Source of the DNA: Pisolithus tinctorius
Taxonomy: Eukaryota > Basidiomycota > Agaricomycetes > Boletales > Pisolithaceae
Assembly: GCA_024663395.1 (NCBI GenBank)
Contig: JANFAH010000015.1
Location: 682,001 to 746,000, forward strand
Reading direction: 5' to 3'
DNA: 64,000 nt
The notes under the pieces: model-generated
What the model was told of the DNA's origin: nothing
Databases searched by the model: none
Seen by the model: only the letters and a program-made list of their open reading frames with translations
Part shown: positions 45,114 through 57,765 of the stretch, piece by piece
How the letters are laid out: the number at the start of each line of letters is the position of its first letter
How positions within the stretch are numbered: the first letter of the stretch is position 1
Translations under genes and position numbers: made by a program

Positions 45114-46011
45114 CTACTTTGTAGGTTCCACTGCCTCCAAGGGGGGTGGGCCATCGTCCGAATCGTATCCACTGTCATCATCAGCTCCTCCAGTTTCTTC
45201 AGCTCCAGCGCCTCCATCATCACCACTTCCCGGACCTCCCATACCTCCCATACCTCCCATTTGGCTCATCATCTAGGGTTTGATTTGTCAGCCTACGGCG
45301 AAGCAAGACAACGAAATAACTGCTCACTTTCTCAAAGTCCATACCACCCATACCGCCCATGTCACCCATACCGCCCATACCGCCCATACCGCCCATGCCA
45401 CCCATGCCACCCATGCCGCCCATACCAAAATCGTCTTCCACTGGACCGCTGTCGCCTTCTTGCTCGTCCTCATCGACCCATTTGCTGAAATCAGTTTTAA
45501 TGAAGGCGTTCCTGACCTTCTCCTTTGTTAACCTAGGCCAGTATTCCTCTTGCTTTTCCTTCTTCCGGAGGACAATGAAAAATAAGCGGTCAGAGAGGTG
45601 TTTGGTGGAGAGCTAATCGGATGCGTAAGTGGGTGAAAAAAGAGGAGGAAGAAACCGTACCTCTGGGACAATCTCGCTGTAGAATTCGAGGGAAAACGCG
45701 TAGTGTTTGACAGGAACACTGTCGAAGGGTGTCAAGTGAGTAAAACGTGTGCTAGTGATATGGCCGAGCTAGGTACCCTGCATTCCCAGCGTCAGCTTCA
45801 AAACTGATACTCGTTGAGCTCAATTCATATGCTAGCGAAGACTCGTCGATATTTGGGAGGTTGACGGTCAGATATACGACGTTCTACCAAGATAGTCTCA
45901 GTATGATGATCGTAATAATGCCACGTTATCGATGGAGTGGGATTATATTACCTTTGCCTCGTCTGATGCGCTGCTGCGTTGAGCCCACAGAACCTCTGGG
46001 TGTACTGACAT
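45114..46011 (-). CDS. SBA1: p23/Sba1-type Hsp90 co-chaperone
   Basis: Binds Hsp90 in its ATP-bound state and stabilises client complexes in cytosol and nucleus. The ATG at 46,011 gives MSVHPEVLWAQRSS, with the family's WAQRSS motif. Spliced exons give the CS domain: NVVYLTVNLPNID, ISFEADAG, VKHYAFSLEFYSEIVPE, LFFIVLRKKEKQEEYWPRL, then NAFIKTDFSKWVDEDEQ. This is followed by the usual disordered tail, here with a long run of Met-Gly-Gly repeats (about 45,441-45,335) and a final acidic GYDSDDGPPPLEAVEPTK before TAG at 45,114-45,116. Introns of about 50-70 bp have GT..AG ends. It is divergent from ALG2, whose ATG is 147 bp away. Confidence 0.9.
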
Positions 46012-46158
46012 GCTGATCTGAAAAGATGGAGAGTCGTATCGAGTTGATCGGATGGTGAAACCAAGGTCACGTGGATCGATATCGCCTGGTTTCCCTTTCT
46101 GGGAAGTCATTTCCGCGTCTGCTATTAGTACACGGGTGCAAGCTAACCAGTAGAAATC
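46012..46158. promoter_or_regulatory. shared promoter of p23 and ALG2 genes
   Basis: Only 147 bp separate the two start codons of oppositely directed genes, so the promoters must overlap. No TATA box is evident. Confidence 0.6.
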
Positions 46159-47850
46159 ATGGCGACGGCAAGAAAGTTGCGGGTCGCATTTGTTCACCCC
46201 GACCTTGGAATCGGTAGGTGCGTCCTATCTTTGTCGTTGTAAACAGCTCCTTCATGACATTGTTGTAGGGGGAGCCGAAAGGCTCGTTGTGGACGCTGCG
46301 CTTGGGCTGCAGGCTCTCGGGCACTCTGTTGACATTTACACTTCGCACCACGACAAGGAACACTGTTTTGACGAGACTCGAAATGGTATGCACGATTCAT
46401 CTTGTGGAATCCTTCTGCGGTTGACTCAGACACAGGCACGTTGCGCGTACACCACGTCGTCCCCCCGTTTCCCCGCTCCTGGAAGGGCAAGTTCCACATC
46501 TTACTCGCCCATGCTAGACAACTGCATTTGACAAAATTTTTGCTGAGTTCTCGCATGGATCAGCACGATGTTTTCTTTGTAGACCAACTGTCGACGTGTA
46601 TACCGTTGTTGCGGTTTTTGGGCGGAAAACGCGTCGTGTTCTACTGTCATTTCCCAGATAAGCTCCTCGCTAACGGTGCATTCGTCGAGGGGAAAGTGCT
46701 GAAGAAGAACGTTGGGATATTAAAGCGAATCTATCGATACCCTATGGACTGGCTGGAGGAAGCGACAACGAGTATTTTGGGCCATCATTTACCTTGTCAA
46801 GTCGTGCTCATGAGATTCGTGTAGGACAGGCCGATGTCATTCTTGCTAACTCCAAATTCACAGCTCGAGTGACGATGGCTCACTTTAGCTCTCTAAAAAC
46901 GTCGCCCGAGGTAGTATATCCGGGTATCAACATCCAAGCATACCAAGCTTTAGTGGATATGACGGATCCCGATATTGTTCAAGTTACTTCGTAAGGGACA
47001 TTATCAGTCACCACTGTATATGTGTTCTTACCAGTGTAACAGCCCAAGACCGACGCTCCTCTCGCTCAACCGTTTCGAAAAGAAAAAGAATGCAGCACTC
47101 GCCATAGAAGCATTTTTCCGTCTCAGAGGGAAACCCACGGTGCCCGACAACATGCGACTCGTCCTTGCTGGTCTGTATGCGGTCCGCTTATCACCCCTAT
47201 AACTCACTCCCCACGTAACAGGTGGCTACGACCCACGTCTCGAAGATAATACCCGAACCCTCAGCAATTTGATCGATCTCGCGCGAACGTGCAACCTCAC
47301 ATACAAAGTAATTACGCCCTCCAAATCCAGCGCTCGCGCCCCCTCTTTCCCAGACGCAGCCTCACACACGGAACCAGACGTTCTTTTCCTCCTCAATTTC
47401 ACGACCGGACAACGATCAGCACTTCTCCAAGCCCCCTCGACAGTCGCACTTCTCTACACGCCTGCGAACGAGCACTTTGGGATCGGACCCGTAGAGGGCA
47501 TGCTTTGTGGATTGCCTGTTCTGGCATGCGACAGCGGTGGGCCAACAGAGAGTATTGTTGACGGTCAGTTATCAGAAAGGACGGGGTGGCTCCGCACGCC
47601 CGATCCGGGTGTTTGGGCAGATGCGTTAGAGGATATATGCCGACTGTCAGAGGTGGAGCGAGCTGCCTTGACGCGTCGATGTAAGGACCGGGCAATGTCG
47701 ATGTTTGGGATGGAGGCGATGGCAAAGGCGATGGATGTCTCCCTCCGTGAGGCGGTTGACATGGGTGCTATCCACACGCCAGTGAAGGAGGTTGGATTTG
47801 CACTCGCATTCGTGGTTGGCTTGGTTCTTACTATCATATTTCGTCTATGA
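46159..47850 (+). CDS. ALG2: ALG2 alpha-1,3/1,6-mannosyltransferase
   Basis: Adds the second and third mannoses to the dolichol-linked N-glycan precursor on the cytosolic face of the ER. The ATG at 46,159 gives [19 protein letters not shown]; splicing (GTAGGT..TTGTAG) completes the [15 protein letters not shown] motif of the N-terminal GT-B half. Further exons give [40 protein letters not shown] and [12 protein letters not shown]. The C-terminal GT4 half has [40 protein letters not shown] (the EX7E nucleotide-sugar site) and [14 protein letters not shown]-terminal hydrophobic segment ([17 protein letters not shown]) fits the membrane anchor. The TGA is at 47,848-47,850. I see at least four introns and no breaks. 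Confidence 0.93.
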
Positions 47851-48070
47851 CCTGAGAACGGCACCGTGGACATAGGCATGTTTGATCAGGAGTAAAATGA
47901 ATGTCTTGTTTACCCCCGTCGTTCTCGTCAAACTTGCGTTACAGAACATCCCAGTCGACGCCTTAATGAGGTGAATCCTGATATGCATGCATAACGGCTC
48001 AATTCAACTTCTACCGAGTAGATTGTCATCGCAAGAGTATGCTCCGAAACAGGATATGTATCACGAAAAA

Positions 48071-48274
48071 TTACACCCTCCCTTGACTCTCACACGTCTC
48101 GATCAAAGCCTCAGGCTTCTGCCCTCTCTTAATCCTCATCGTCGTTAAGGACCCCTGCTTCGTCAGCTCCTGTAACAAATCCTTCCTCGCATCCGCCTTC
48201 GTATCGTCCCTCACGCTTCCAACCACCGTCACCATCTCCAACACGAGTATCCACCTTTGCACTCCGATCTGCAA
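48071..48274 (-). other. short unrecognised open frame between ALG2 and F-box gene
   Basis: A 67-codon frame reads TVVGSVRDDTKADARKDL and MRIKRGQKPEALIE. The charged composition looks like real protein, perhaps the last exon of a small minus-strand gene. I cannot name it. It lies 54 bp beyond the F-box gene stop. Confidence 0.3.
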
Positions 48275-48327
48275 CGGGCATTATGCCGATGCCAGGTGAT
48301 AAAATCTTGAGTGAGTGCGGGTTTCGC

Positions 48328-49678
48328 TCATATCTCTTTCACGCTCGGCATTAAGAATAGCAGTGTTGCCACGCTAGCAACGGGATTCTCGATCGGGGAC
48401 GCTCCCACGTCCAAAATACTAATATTCTCGCTCGCCCACTCCATTTTCAACGTTGTACATTCTTTGAGGGTATGCAACTTTTGACAAGGGGAAGCAATAT
48501 ATACCACCCTGTATAGCATCAATGCAGACGTGCGTAGTTGACCGCATCGGTCTGCTAATCCTGACCCGTGCAGAGCTTGAGCTTTTCGAGATGGGGGCCA
48601 TGCATCTACAATGCACGTTGTCATCGTGTCATCAAGATATGGCATCTGGAAGTTTTCCAGTCGTGTGATGAGGTTTTTAATGCGAGTAAGGGCTCCAGGG
48701 CATGCTTTGCCACTTCGTAGAGGTATGAGCTGGTACGTGGGTCATCTACGATTCCGTCGATCGAGTACTTCAAAATCTCGAGTTTATCGTGGCCGAGGAA
48801 CTTTGATGCATAAATATGGTGACCGACTAAACTTCTCGATGGAGGGTTGGTGAATGTCTTCGACAAGTTCATATCGGTCGCCATCGTCATCGGGGATGTC
48901 GATGGTGAGATAACTGATGGAAGGTTGCAAGACGAGGTGCTTCATCGCTGCTTTGTCGGGGATGCCACAATAGACGCTGGTCAGATGCTCGGCTTTGACA
49001 ACAAAATCTGAGATGCGTTCTGCAGCGTCGGTTGGAGACACAGTGGAAGAAACTCTTCGAGATGTGAACAGTAAACGTGCAGGAACGACATGAATGTGTG
49101 TTTGCACGCGGGTCAGCAATCGCCAGGGAAATTAAGACAAGAAGAGTGGGAAGAAAGACGAATCGAATGGACGAGAAGGTGTTGTTGCTGTTTGCTGGCC
49201 ACGAAAGTATCTTGAGGTTAGGAAGAAGCGCATTCCCAGGCGCACGGGGAAGGGGCTCAAGAGGTGTAAGGGGTCCAAACTCATGAAGGGATCTCGCTGC
49301 CGATAACACAGATTACGCACGGGCCTAGCGTAGCCTTAGAGAATATGTGAGAAGGTTCGAGTGGCAGGTCAAAACGCTGCGTCCCACCCATGTTGATTCC
49401 CCAACAACATGCAGGGTACTCACGATTAAATCATCAGATCTTCTGCAAACCTCGACCGGTAAGCAGGTGAGGAGAGGATACGAGTCGAGATCAGTCCAAG
49501 GTGCATCGAGGGCTGGTTCCTTGAGTGATTTGCAGGTACAGGCGAGATCAGAGAGCGTCCGCCTAGCTTCATAGACTGGAGATGGATCGTCCGATCGTAT
49601 CTCCCGGGATTGCGCCATTTGACGGAGACAGCTGTATGTCATAAGGGCGGTTTCGAGTACGTACAGACACGTGTGCAT
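48328..49678 (-). CDS. F-box-like protein of the mushroom-expanded type
   Basis: Probably a substrate adaptor for SCF ubiquitin ligases, target unknown. The ATG at 49,678 gives MHTCLYVLETALM. The first exon then has TLSDLACTCKSLKEPALDAPW and TDLDSYPLLTCLP, the F-box pattern common in Agaricomycetes. Later pieces fit the usual leucine-rich part: LLPNLKILSWP near 49,220, a frame with TSVYCGIPDKAAMKHLVLQP near 49,020, YEVAKHALEPLLALK near 48,700, and a final part ending LFLMPSVKEI at 48,328. Exon edges are not fully resolved, and a damaged copy cannot be excluded. Confidence 0.6.
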
Positions 49679-50292
49679 GGCGCCGTTGGTTTGTTGATAG
49701 TCGAATCAAGTATGCGAGTCGACTGATGAGTCAAGAAGATGCGCTGGCAGACTGCCTGGTCAAATCGAACACGGATATCCTTGGGAGTCGGAGAGCGAAG
49801 ACACAGCCACATCGAGCTTAGTCAGACGGAGGTAGACACGGACGTGGACTTGTTTGGCAGTAGATACGTTATTATCCTTCGGCGCTCAGCTCATTGCTCA
49901 TGCACATGAGGCTCTCCCACTGCTCCAACGGATACCCTCGGAAATAGAGACTCGAGAGAGAGATGGACCAAGATCAAACATCACGAGTAGCGCAGCGAGG
50001 ATGAATTCTGAAGATCTGAGGCGATTCCCATGTGCGTAACTCGTGGCTGGTCAACAAGGTCTGTGTGGGGTGCCGCATGTTTGGCACGCTGTCGCCAGTC
50101 ACAAATACCACAACCCCTCGCTCTCCTCTCTCTCACATACTACCTGCCAAGAGTTGGGAATCTCCTCCACAAGAGCAGCTTTTTAGGACATCTAACTTCC
50201 CCGGATCGTCAACGACTGGTGGTATGTCGGTCTCGACTCTCGGCGTTGCTTAGTAGCCCATCACTGTCAACGCATTAGTAGCAATCTCAACA
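49679..50292. promoter_or_regulatory. divergent intergenic region, F-box and DUF3684 genes
   Basis: The two genes face away from each other over 614 bp. A pyrimidine-rich run (ctcgctctcctctctctcac) near 50,117-50,136 lies about 160 bp before the plus-strand ATG, as is common in fungal promoters. Open frames here show no motif. Confidence 0.4.
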
Positions 50293-53200
50293 ATGTTACC
50301 AGAACATGCACCAGTGACCGTCGACATGCGTGCATTGGTCGATAAAGTTCTTGCTCGCTATTCCGGCGAGTTCACTGGTAGACGAAGGTCATGTTCGAGC
50401 CTTCCTTCTCTCATGTAGTTGACTTTCAGTATTCCGCGAACTGCTGCAAAACTCGGACGATGCTGGATGTGACACCGCCGAAATTCGCTTCGAAACCGCT
50501 GCGTTCTTAGGTCTGGATCCTGAACCAGTTATGAACGCTGGTCCGCCCGTATTACCGGACTTGAAGACAACCAATGTACAGAACTATGTTTGATTCTTCA
50601 CGTCATTGTTATTTTACTAACACTTGCTCAAGGTCGCGCAATGGACATTCAAAAACCACGGGAAACCGTTCAGACCGGAAGATTGGGATCGACTACCAAA
50701 AATTGGTTGGTACTCACCTCTGCTTCCTGTTGGTTTTGTCTTATAGGTCGATTCATCATCCAGCGATGGGAAATACAGACCCGCGGAAAGTCGGCGCGTT
50801 TGGTGTTGGTGGGTATCAAACGTTCCGGAATGGAACAGTGCTCGAATACGAAACGTTCTTAGGTTTTTACAGCGTATTTTCTGTTACAGAAAGTCCATAT
50901 GTGTCATCTGGGGGTAGGATACTAGTACATCTCCTCGAGAAGATTCCGGTCTCACACATTGTCAGACAAGGAAATGAGCTTTTCGTGGAACGACAAAAAC
51001 CAGGTATGAAGATCAGTCGATCACAATTGCCACTTCTTCACCTTGCCTTTAGCTGTATTACCGATTTAGCGACCTCCCCCAACCAGTAACTAGAGATCTA
51101 TGGACAACGTTCAAGATGCCACTACGAGAGGCTGCCCCGATGCCATCGGTTTCGGAATTTATGCAATTTCTTGCAACGTCCATCACCTTCATGGCTCACC
51201 TGGAGGGTGTGACCGTATTTTTCGATCATCATCGTGTGGGGAAAATTAACAAGTTTCTAAGCCAGCCTCAAGCTATTCCTATTCCTACGGAGTTAGAGCC
51301 GTCAAGTCCCGAGAACGTCATGACCGTGAAATCAATCCAGCAATATCGCAAGTCTTCCAGTACTTCTATTTTGCGTACTGATTCTTACACCTGATTAGCC
51401 ATCACGATTAAAGCTGAAATCATGCTCTCACGGGATGATCCTACGCGAATGCCCGAGGCCAAAGTGGACCTCAATGTGTTCACAGCAGAAGTGGACGTCA
51501 CTGTCGATGAGAAGTTGTCCAAGGAATTGAACCGGTGTATGAAAAAGAATCCGCCTTCTACCCTCAAGTACAGTGTGATCTATGTAAGTCATTAGACTCC
51601 TTCCGCCCTTGATCGTGCACAGATTCATTTCTCAAGACCGAGAAAGATGAATATGAACAGAGCTGCATGAATGAACAGAAGCAACCTTGCGAGTTCCCTT
51701 CTGTCTTCCGCGGGCTTCGCGCCGATCTGGACAGGTGAGGAGTTATTCGCGTCAGTGAAGCCCATGGTCTAATGGAACACCAGAGCTACGCACACACGTG
51801 TTTTCATCGTGAGTCTTCTCGCACTCGTCTCCTGATTTCTGCATATGACTTTCCTAGGGTCATGCCACCTCGCAAACAACAGGCATTGGAGGTCACATGG
51901 CATCACACTTTATCCCCACTGTAGAGCGTGAATCCATAGATTTAGTGTGAGTCTGTATTTGTACACAATTGACTTCTAGCGGCTGGTAACATCGTACCCC
52001 AGCGATCGAAATGTTGCTAGTGAGTGTCCTGCTCCGTCGAGAGAGGACCCTGACCTATCCTTGTCGTCTAGTCTGGAACAGGGAGCTGCTCTATGTCGGA
52101 GGTGTCTTGTGTCGGGCGGTGTACGAATGGGAGCTCTCCAAGATCGAAAGTTTGTGGGAGGAAGCAGCCGCTGGTAACCTACCTTCACAGCCACTCCGAG
52201 AGTTACAGGACCAGCGTTTTCTCCACATTCTCAGATTTTTCTCGTTTCGTGATTCCACGCCTTCGCCGAAAGTCGCAGACTTGTTAATGGGCTCATTCTA
52301 TGGATGCTCCCCTCGCCCTTTAAGGCTTCTCTCATCCATTGGTGTACGCTGTGCTCCTGATGTGAGAGCATTCGACCCGGTGGTCGCAAAATTCCTCAAG
52401 TCCTTGCCAATGCTCTCAGAAGAAGTCACGCGAGCCTGTGCGCATTCTAATACAGCACTTCCAGGTCAACACAAAATCCCCACGATAAGGCCGCCAGACG
52501 TTTTACAAGACCTACGTCGCCATACTCTGGATGTCGAGGAGCTGGTCGCATGCCTTCGTTGGTGGATAACCTTGACGCGAGACGATTTAACCTCAAGTAC
52601 GCCTGACCTGTTGTTGGATGCAGTTACTCTCCGCGGCGCAGGTGGAGCGATACGTCTATCATCGATAACCTACTTTATTGATCCAACGATTTTTGGACTC
52701 CACATCCCACCGGACGGACCACTTCCTTTGTCTGTCATCCCCCCTCGCGTCAGCGAGCGTTTCAGTTGCGAGGAGCTCACTAGCTTCGGTTGGAGAGAGT
52801 TCAGCGTTACTTCGTGGTTACAACACATATCATGCCCCGATGTCCTCACGGCCGATAAGAAATACGACTTTACCCGGTCGGACGAATGGGCTAGCCGTGT
52901 CCTCAGCACTCTCTGCCGCGTATGGCCACAACTTTCTGAAGATATGCGAGGTGAATCAAGGGAAGTGTTCAGGAACAAGCCGTGCATCCCTACATCCAAA
53001 GGCTTGTATTGCCCAGAATTCTCGTGTCTTCCTGTCGCAGATAATGCTCTATTCCACCACCTTGATTTGCCGGTAGTCAACCTCGATTCGGGATTTGAAG
53101 TTGGCGAGGATATGAAAATGTTCCTTCCATTCATTGGAGTTCGGAAGAACCCTCCAGTCCAGCTTCTTTTGGATCAGTAGGTTCCGACAATATTCTTGGC

Positions 53201-56200
53201 TCTTGTACTTACTCAGGGCAATCAAGGATGCTGTTGACAGGAGATTGGACTGTGTTCAACTTGGTCGACTATCTCGTCCAAAAGGAGTCTGAGTTGACTT
53301 CCAAGGACGTCTCTGCTCTCAAATCGTCTGAAATATTCATGAGTGAAAGATTCCAGGGTAACGAAGAGAATATCCGTTACCGTGCTGACGAGCTATACCC
53401 GCCTGTGGACACCTTCCGGAGACTCCGACTACCGGTGATCGAATGGGAATTGGAATGGAGGGACACATCACCTCAAGGTAAGTTCAGTGCTATGTACATC
53501 CCTTCCGTCTGATTATGTGAATTGTCGTCTAGCCCAACTGTTGTACCGCCTCGGTTTGAATCACTTCCCAACTCTGCCAACGATCGTGGAACTCTGCTCA
53601 TCAGGGGATGTTGGGATCCAAGAGACTGCGTTCGAGTATTTGTGCAGTGAACTTCACAGGCACTACCGAGATTACAAACCGGAGCGCTTTCGTGACGTGG
53701 ATTTCATTCCTGCAGAGAGCAATGGTAGTACTTGCTTGAAAAAGTTCGGAGAAGTACAGTGAAGTTCGCTTGTGTTTGCGTTCTTGCTGACACTCATTCT
53801 AGGTATACTCCGGTACCCAGTGGAAAGCACTAGGATTTTTTGTGGTACAAGGCCGATACATGAGGGCGCCCTTGCATGAACTAGGTGTAACGCGACATCC
53901 CCCAACGTCAAAACTTTTGGACTTACTGGAGAAGACCCCCCCGCCTGATGAAGAAACTGCTCGCCACTGGTTTGAAGTTCTGTTTGGTCATATGGCAAGT
54001 ACGTCGTTAGTCCTTTTCATCTTTTCCGTGTGTTGACATCATTCATTCCAGATTTCTTACCCTCCGACTTCAAGAAACTGTCTGGGTTGCCGATAGTTCC
54101 GACGGGTTCACTGAGTGCTCTGAAATTTCTTCCTCCGACCAAATGTTACCTCGACCAAGGTACAAAACCAAAATTTTATGCGCAACTATTCACCTTTGTC
54201 AATTTCGGCCCCGAAGCGAATCATTTTCTATCCGCTTGCTATTCGAACAACAAAGTATCAATACAAGACGTTGCGGAGGTACTGACCGAAAACCCTGAGA
54301 GGTTCCTCCAGCTTGCAGGAGGTTATGATGGGTAGGTTCGAAGGCCCCTATTGGGATTATCACTCACCTGTTTGATACTAGTTTCTTGGCCGAGTTGCGA
54401 AAGTTGGCCTACCAGAGCCAGGACATTTCCAACGATACTCTGCATAAGATGAGCCACAGGCCTACCCTGCTTGGTGTGCGTCGGAAGAAAAGAGAGGGTC
54501 AGGACGTATGGGATGACGAGCATAAGCTCCTGACTTCCCAGGAAATGACTATTGTTGATGACACCATCGACTACCAACTATTTATTGACTGTCTCTTCGT
54601 CGCTCCCCAAGACGAGGTACTTGAACGTGCGTCTTGATATCTGTCTTTGGTAGTTGTTCACTCAGTCCAGGCCAATAGGCTTCTATGCATCGCTCGGGTG
54701 TAGACGCTTAAGCACGGTCATCGAGGAGAGATGTAATGATCTCCATGAAATACCACCTACCAAGACCTGCCGCGAAGTTCAATCATTGATTCTCAAGCGG
54801 CTCCCCTTGTTCATTCGAAATTATCCCGATACAAAACCTAAAATCGAAATCCCTTCCAGCCCGGATCACCTCAAAGTCAAGGCATGTGAGAGGATCCGTG
54901 TTTCCAAGGTTCTTGTGACCGGGAACGTGGAGCTAACAAGAGACGTGTGGGCAATCGCGAGGTGTAAAGATGACTGTATAGAAGTGTGGATTTCCAAAAC
55001 GGCGAAGCGCGACATGTACGAGTGAGTTGTCGGAATATCCTTTGTTACCTTAGTTAGTGTGTCTGACAGTGCGAAAAGAGTTGCGACATCTCTCTGTCGA
55101 CTGTTGTTTGGAACAAACAGGATAAATGCCTTGCTACACCTTGAGATGATCCTTTCCGCGGACCCGGAACTTATGCAACGAAGACGTTTTCTTGGTTGGT
55201 CTGGCTACCTGCGCTCATGGCATTGGGCTAACAAGTATTGGCTACAGTTGATCAAATCTACCAGCGACACAGAGATGGGTACGGGGTGGAGAATAAAGCC
55301 AGGGAAAAGCGTCCGGCAGACTCTGTTTGGACCACTAATTCTCCGAAACAATCTACGCTGGGTACTCAACCTGATCCCCAGTTAGGCTGTGAGAGGCCGC
55401 CTGGAAGCTCTGAAGCCGCCCCGCAGTTCCCCTCCCTCCCTCGCGCTGTTGACAGCGTCTTATTGAAGATTTGCGAGGCGTTCGTTTCTAGTGACACAGT
55501 TGGGCATTCCACCTCTCTCCCACTTTCATGGTAGGCTTGGCCGTTAAGTGCCGTCACATGTCTCATCACCTATCTAGGACTTCGCGGGAGGTGATCCCGC
55601 AGAGTTACATCCGTAAGCCTCTTAATTCCCCATACAATGAGAAGAGATATCTTGACTCTTTCCTAGGCGAGAAAGCCATCGAGGCATGTAGCTTGGGAGG
55701 GAATAAATTAGCCATTCACATGGAAGTGAGCCGGTTCTTGCAAAGCGGCTTCTATAAGGTGCCTGCAAATGTCGGAAGTTTACAGTGCATTGGTGAGTTT
55801 GATGTGGGTTGTCTCGCTGTTCTTCACAGGAGAACCAGGACAATTGAAAAATATCCGAATCTGGGCAGCTGAAGGTAACCTCTGGTCTACGTCGCCTGAA
55901 TGAAATGTGCGTCTATTAACGCGGAGCCGTACACTTGCACAGGTACGCCCGATACTGACACATTTATGGAACGCATGCACGGCCCGCTTGCTCGCTTCGG
56001 AGACATCATCATCACTCTCTCCGAGATATATCGTGTCCCAACAAAAATGTTGCATATTTTCTATGACGTTTCGGGAGGGTGCATTGCATTTAATCGCCAA
56101 GGAATCATATACCTCAATCTGCGATATTTTGAAGTTTGGCGTGAGTGGATTTTACTTCCCATCTTTGAGCTGGGAAGACGCTAAGAGCTTCAGATGATGA

Positions 56201-56522
56201 GCAAGTCAAAACCGGGAACCGACAGAATGCTCGAATGTCGTGGTCCGCTTATCTCGCTCACTCTGACCTTGCTCCATTGTCTAATACACGGTATCGCTGA
56301 AGGTTCCTTACTCTTGCCCACGAGATCGCACACAACTTGACTAGTCGGCACAACTCCACTCACGAATTTTGGGTTTCGGCGATTTGTGAAGCACACCTCG
56401 TTCCATTTTCACAGCTCCTACGACCAGCTAATACTTGGCCCCGTTATGTACTGTGGCTGAGCTTCGTAGTTATTGTTGTCTTGTTCTCATACCTTGCTCC
56501 CATGATCAACATACTCCACTAA
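50293..56522 (+). CDS. large GHKL-ATPase / DUF3684 protein, sacsin-like N-terminus
   Basis: A very large, many-exon gene. The ATG at 50,293 gives MLPEHAPVTVDMR. The N-terminus is an Hsp90-like (GHKL) ATP-binding domain: FRELLQNSDDAG (N box, about 50,430), VGAFGVG (near 50,790), then FYSVFSVTESPYVSSGG. The middle, including an unbroken 389-codon exon at 52,011-53,180, matches what I know as fungal DUF3684 (for example VRAFDPVVAKFLKSLPMLS; FLPFIGVRKNPPVQLLLDQ). Further exons include RCNDLHEIPPTKTCREVQ and FIRNYPDTKPKIEI. Near the end is LAHEIAHNLTSRHN (about 56,313-56,354), an HExxH zinc-peptidase-like motif, followed by a hydrophobic stretch (VLWLSFVVIVVLFSYLAPM) and TAA. ATP-driven chaperone activity is plausible by analogy with sacsin; the true role is unknown. 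CpG density drops right after the stop. Confidence 0.8.
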
Positions 56523-56539
56523 ATATTCTCGTTGAAATC

Positions 56540-57765
56540 CCACTCATTAGGCCTTTGGTTCTTACAAAGGCTTGATAACAACTCTAAGATTGGTATCAGG
56601 AAGTGGATGTTCTGATATGATTAACAGAGAATTTTGTGCAGAAGTGTGTCTGAAATGTCATCAGTAAATCTCTGATTTTGGCACAGGTCACACAGCCATC
56701 CATCATCTTACAGCACAATTACAGTTGAATACAGTATACCACATTCACACAGGTTGCCAGATGTATGGAATGACAGCAGTTCATTACCCTACAGCATAAA
56801 TACATTAGGTTACAGTTTTGCAGATTCATACAGGTTGTGAGATTACTATGGCATGACAGCAATCTGTTACACCTGTGTCAGGGGTCTTTCCTTTTTTGTT
56901 TCCTCATGGTCATGTGTATCATGTGCCTCCTCATGTCACTAATCATCATCATCCATATGGGTGTGTCCATGCTCCAGGGACACCTCAGATCACCAGCAGT
57001 CATAGTATTTCCAATACCTTCTGATGCTGTGACCCAGTAGGAGATCTGATGTTTCACCCCCATCTCTGATGAATGGTCTATTTCATATTTCATATTTCAT
57101 ATTTCATATTTCATATTTCATATTTCATCTCTGACTCATATTTATTGATCTGATCATTCAGTTGTTGCTCCAGTGTCTGGCTCCTTGCTGCACATTGATT
57201 GTGCAGCCAGTATGGCCTTCATTTCCTTCACTACCCCCATCTCTGACACTGTATGACTCTTCATTTACTGCTGCAGATACATACCATTGCCTTGGCATGA
57301 CCTGTATGGTACTCTTGTCCTGAGGTATTTATACAGCTGTACCATACTCTGTATCCTCATTTTTTCAATAGCTTGCAACTCAGCTTATTCCTTCGATTTC
57401 ATCCTTGTTCCTTCTCTGTTGCAATCCCAATAGACCTCGCCAGTAGAAGAAACCTCTGTTGGACTTCATTGATAACTGAGCCATAGGGGTTATGACAAGT
57501 TTGGCCTGTAGGCTCTGCCTTGTGCCATTTGTGCCTAGTCCATTTGATGAAGTCACTTAGCTCAGGCATAACAAAATTGAAAAACTCTTGCAGTCTTCAA
57601 GGCTTGTTTGTCCTCTATGCATTTAAGACTAACTTGCCTTTGTTCTTTTGCCATGCTAGCAAACATGGAAAAACACCCATCCTTTTATAACCAAATCCAT
57701 TGATCTACAGGCAGCCACTAGGCTTTAATAGATTGCCTCCCTAGATCTTTTCTGACAGGTTTTCT
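56540..57765. other. CpG-poor DNA without a gene
   Basis: Starts just after the DUF3684 gene. It contains direct near-repeats such as cattacagcac/cctacagcat and a heptamer tract at 57,080-57,128. No coding region seen. Confidence 0.5.
57080..57128. repeat. heptamer tandem repeat (ATTTCAT)7
   Basis: Seven perfect copies of ATTTCAT in 49 bases. Confidence 0.9.

Noticed and set aside
45280..45616. Plus-strand Pro-rich frames (PPIPPIPPIPPMPP)
   Set aside because: They are the antisense of the Met-Gly-Gly codons of the p23 tail.
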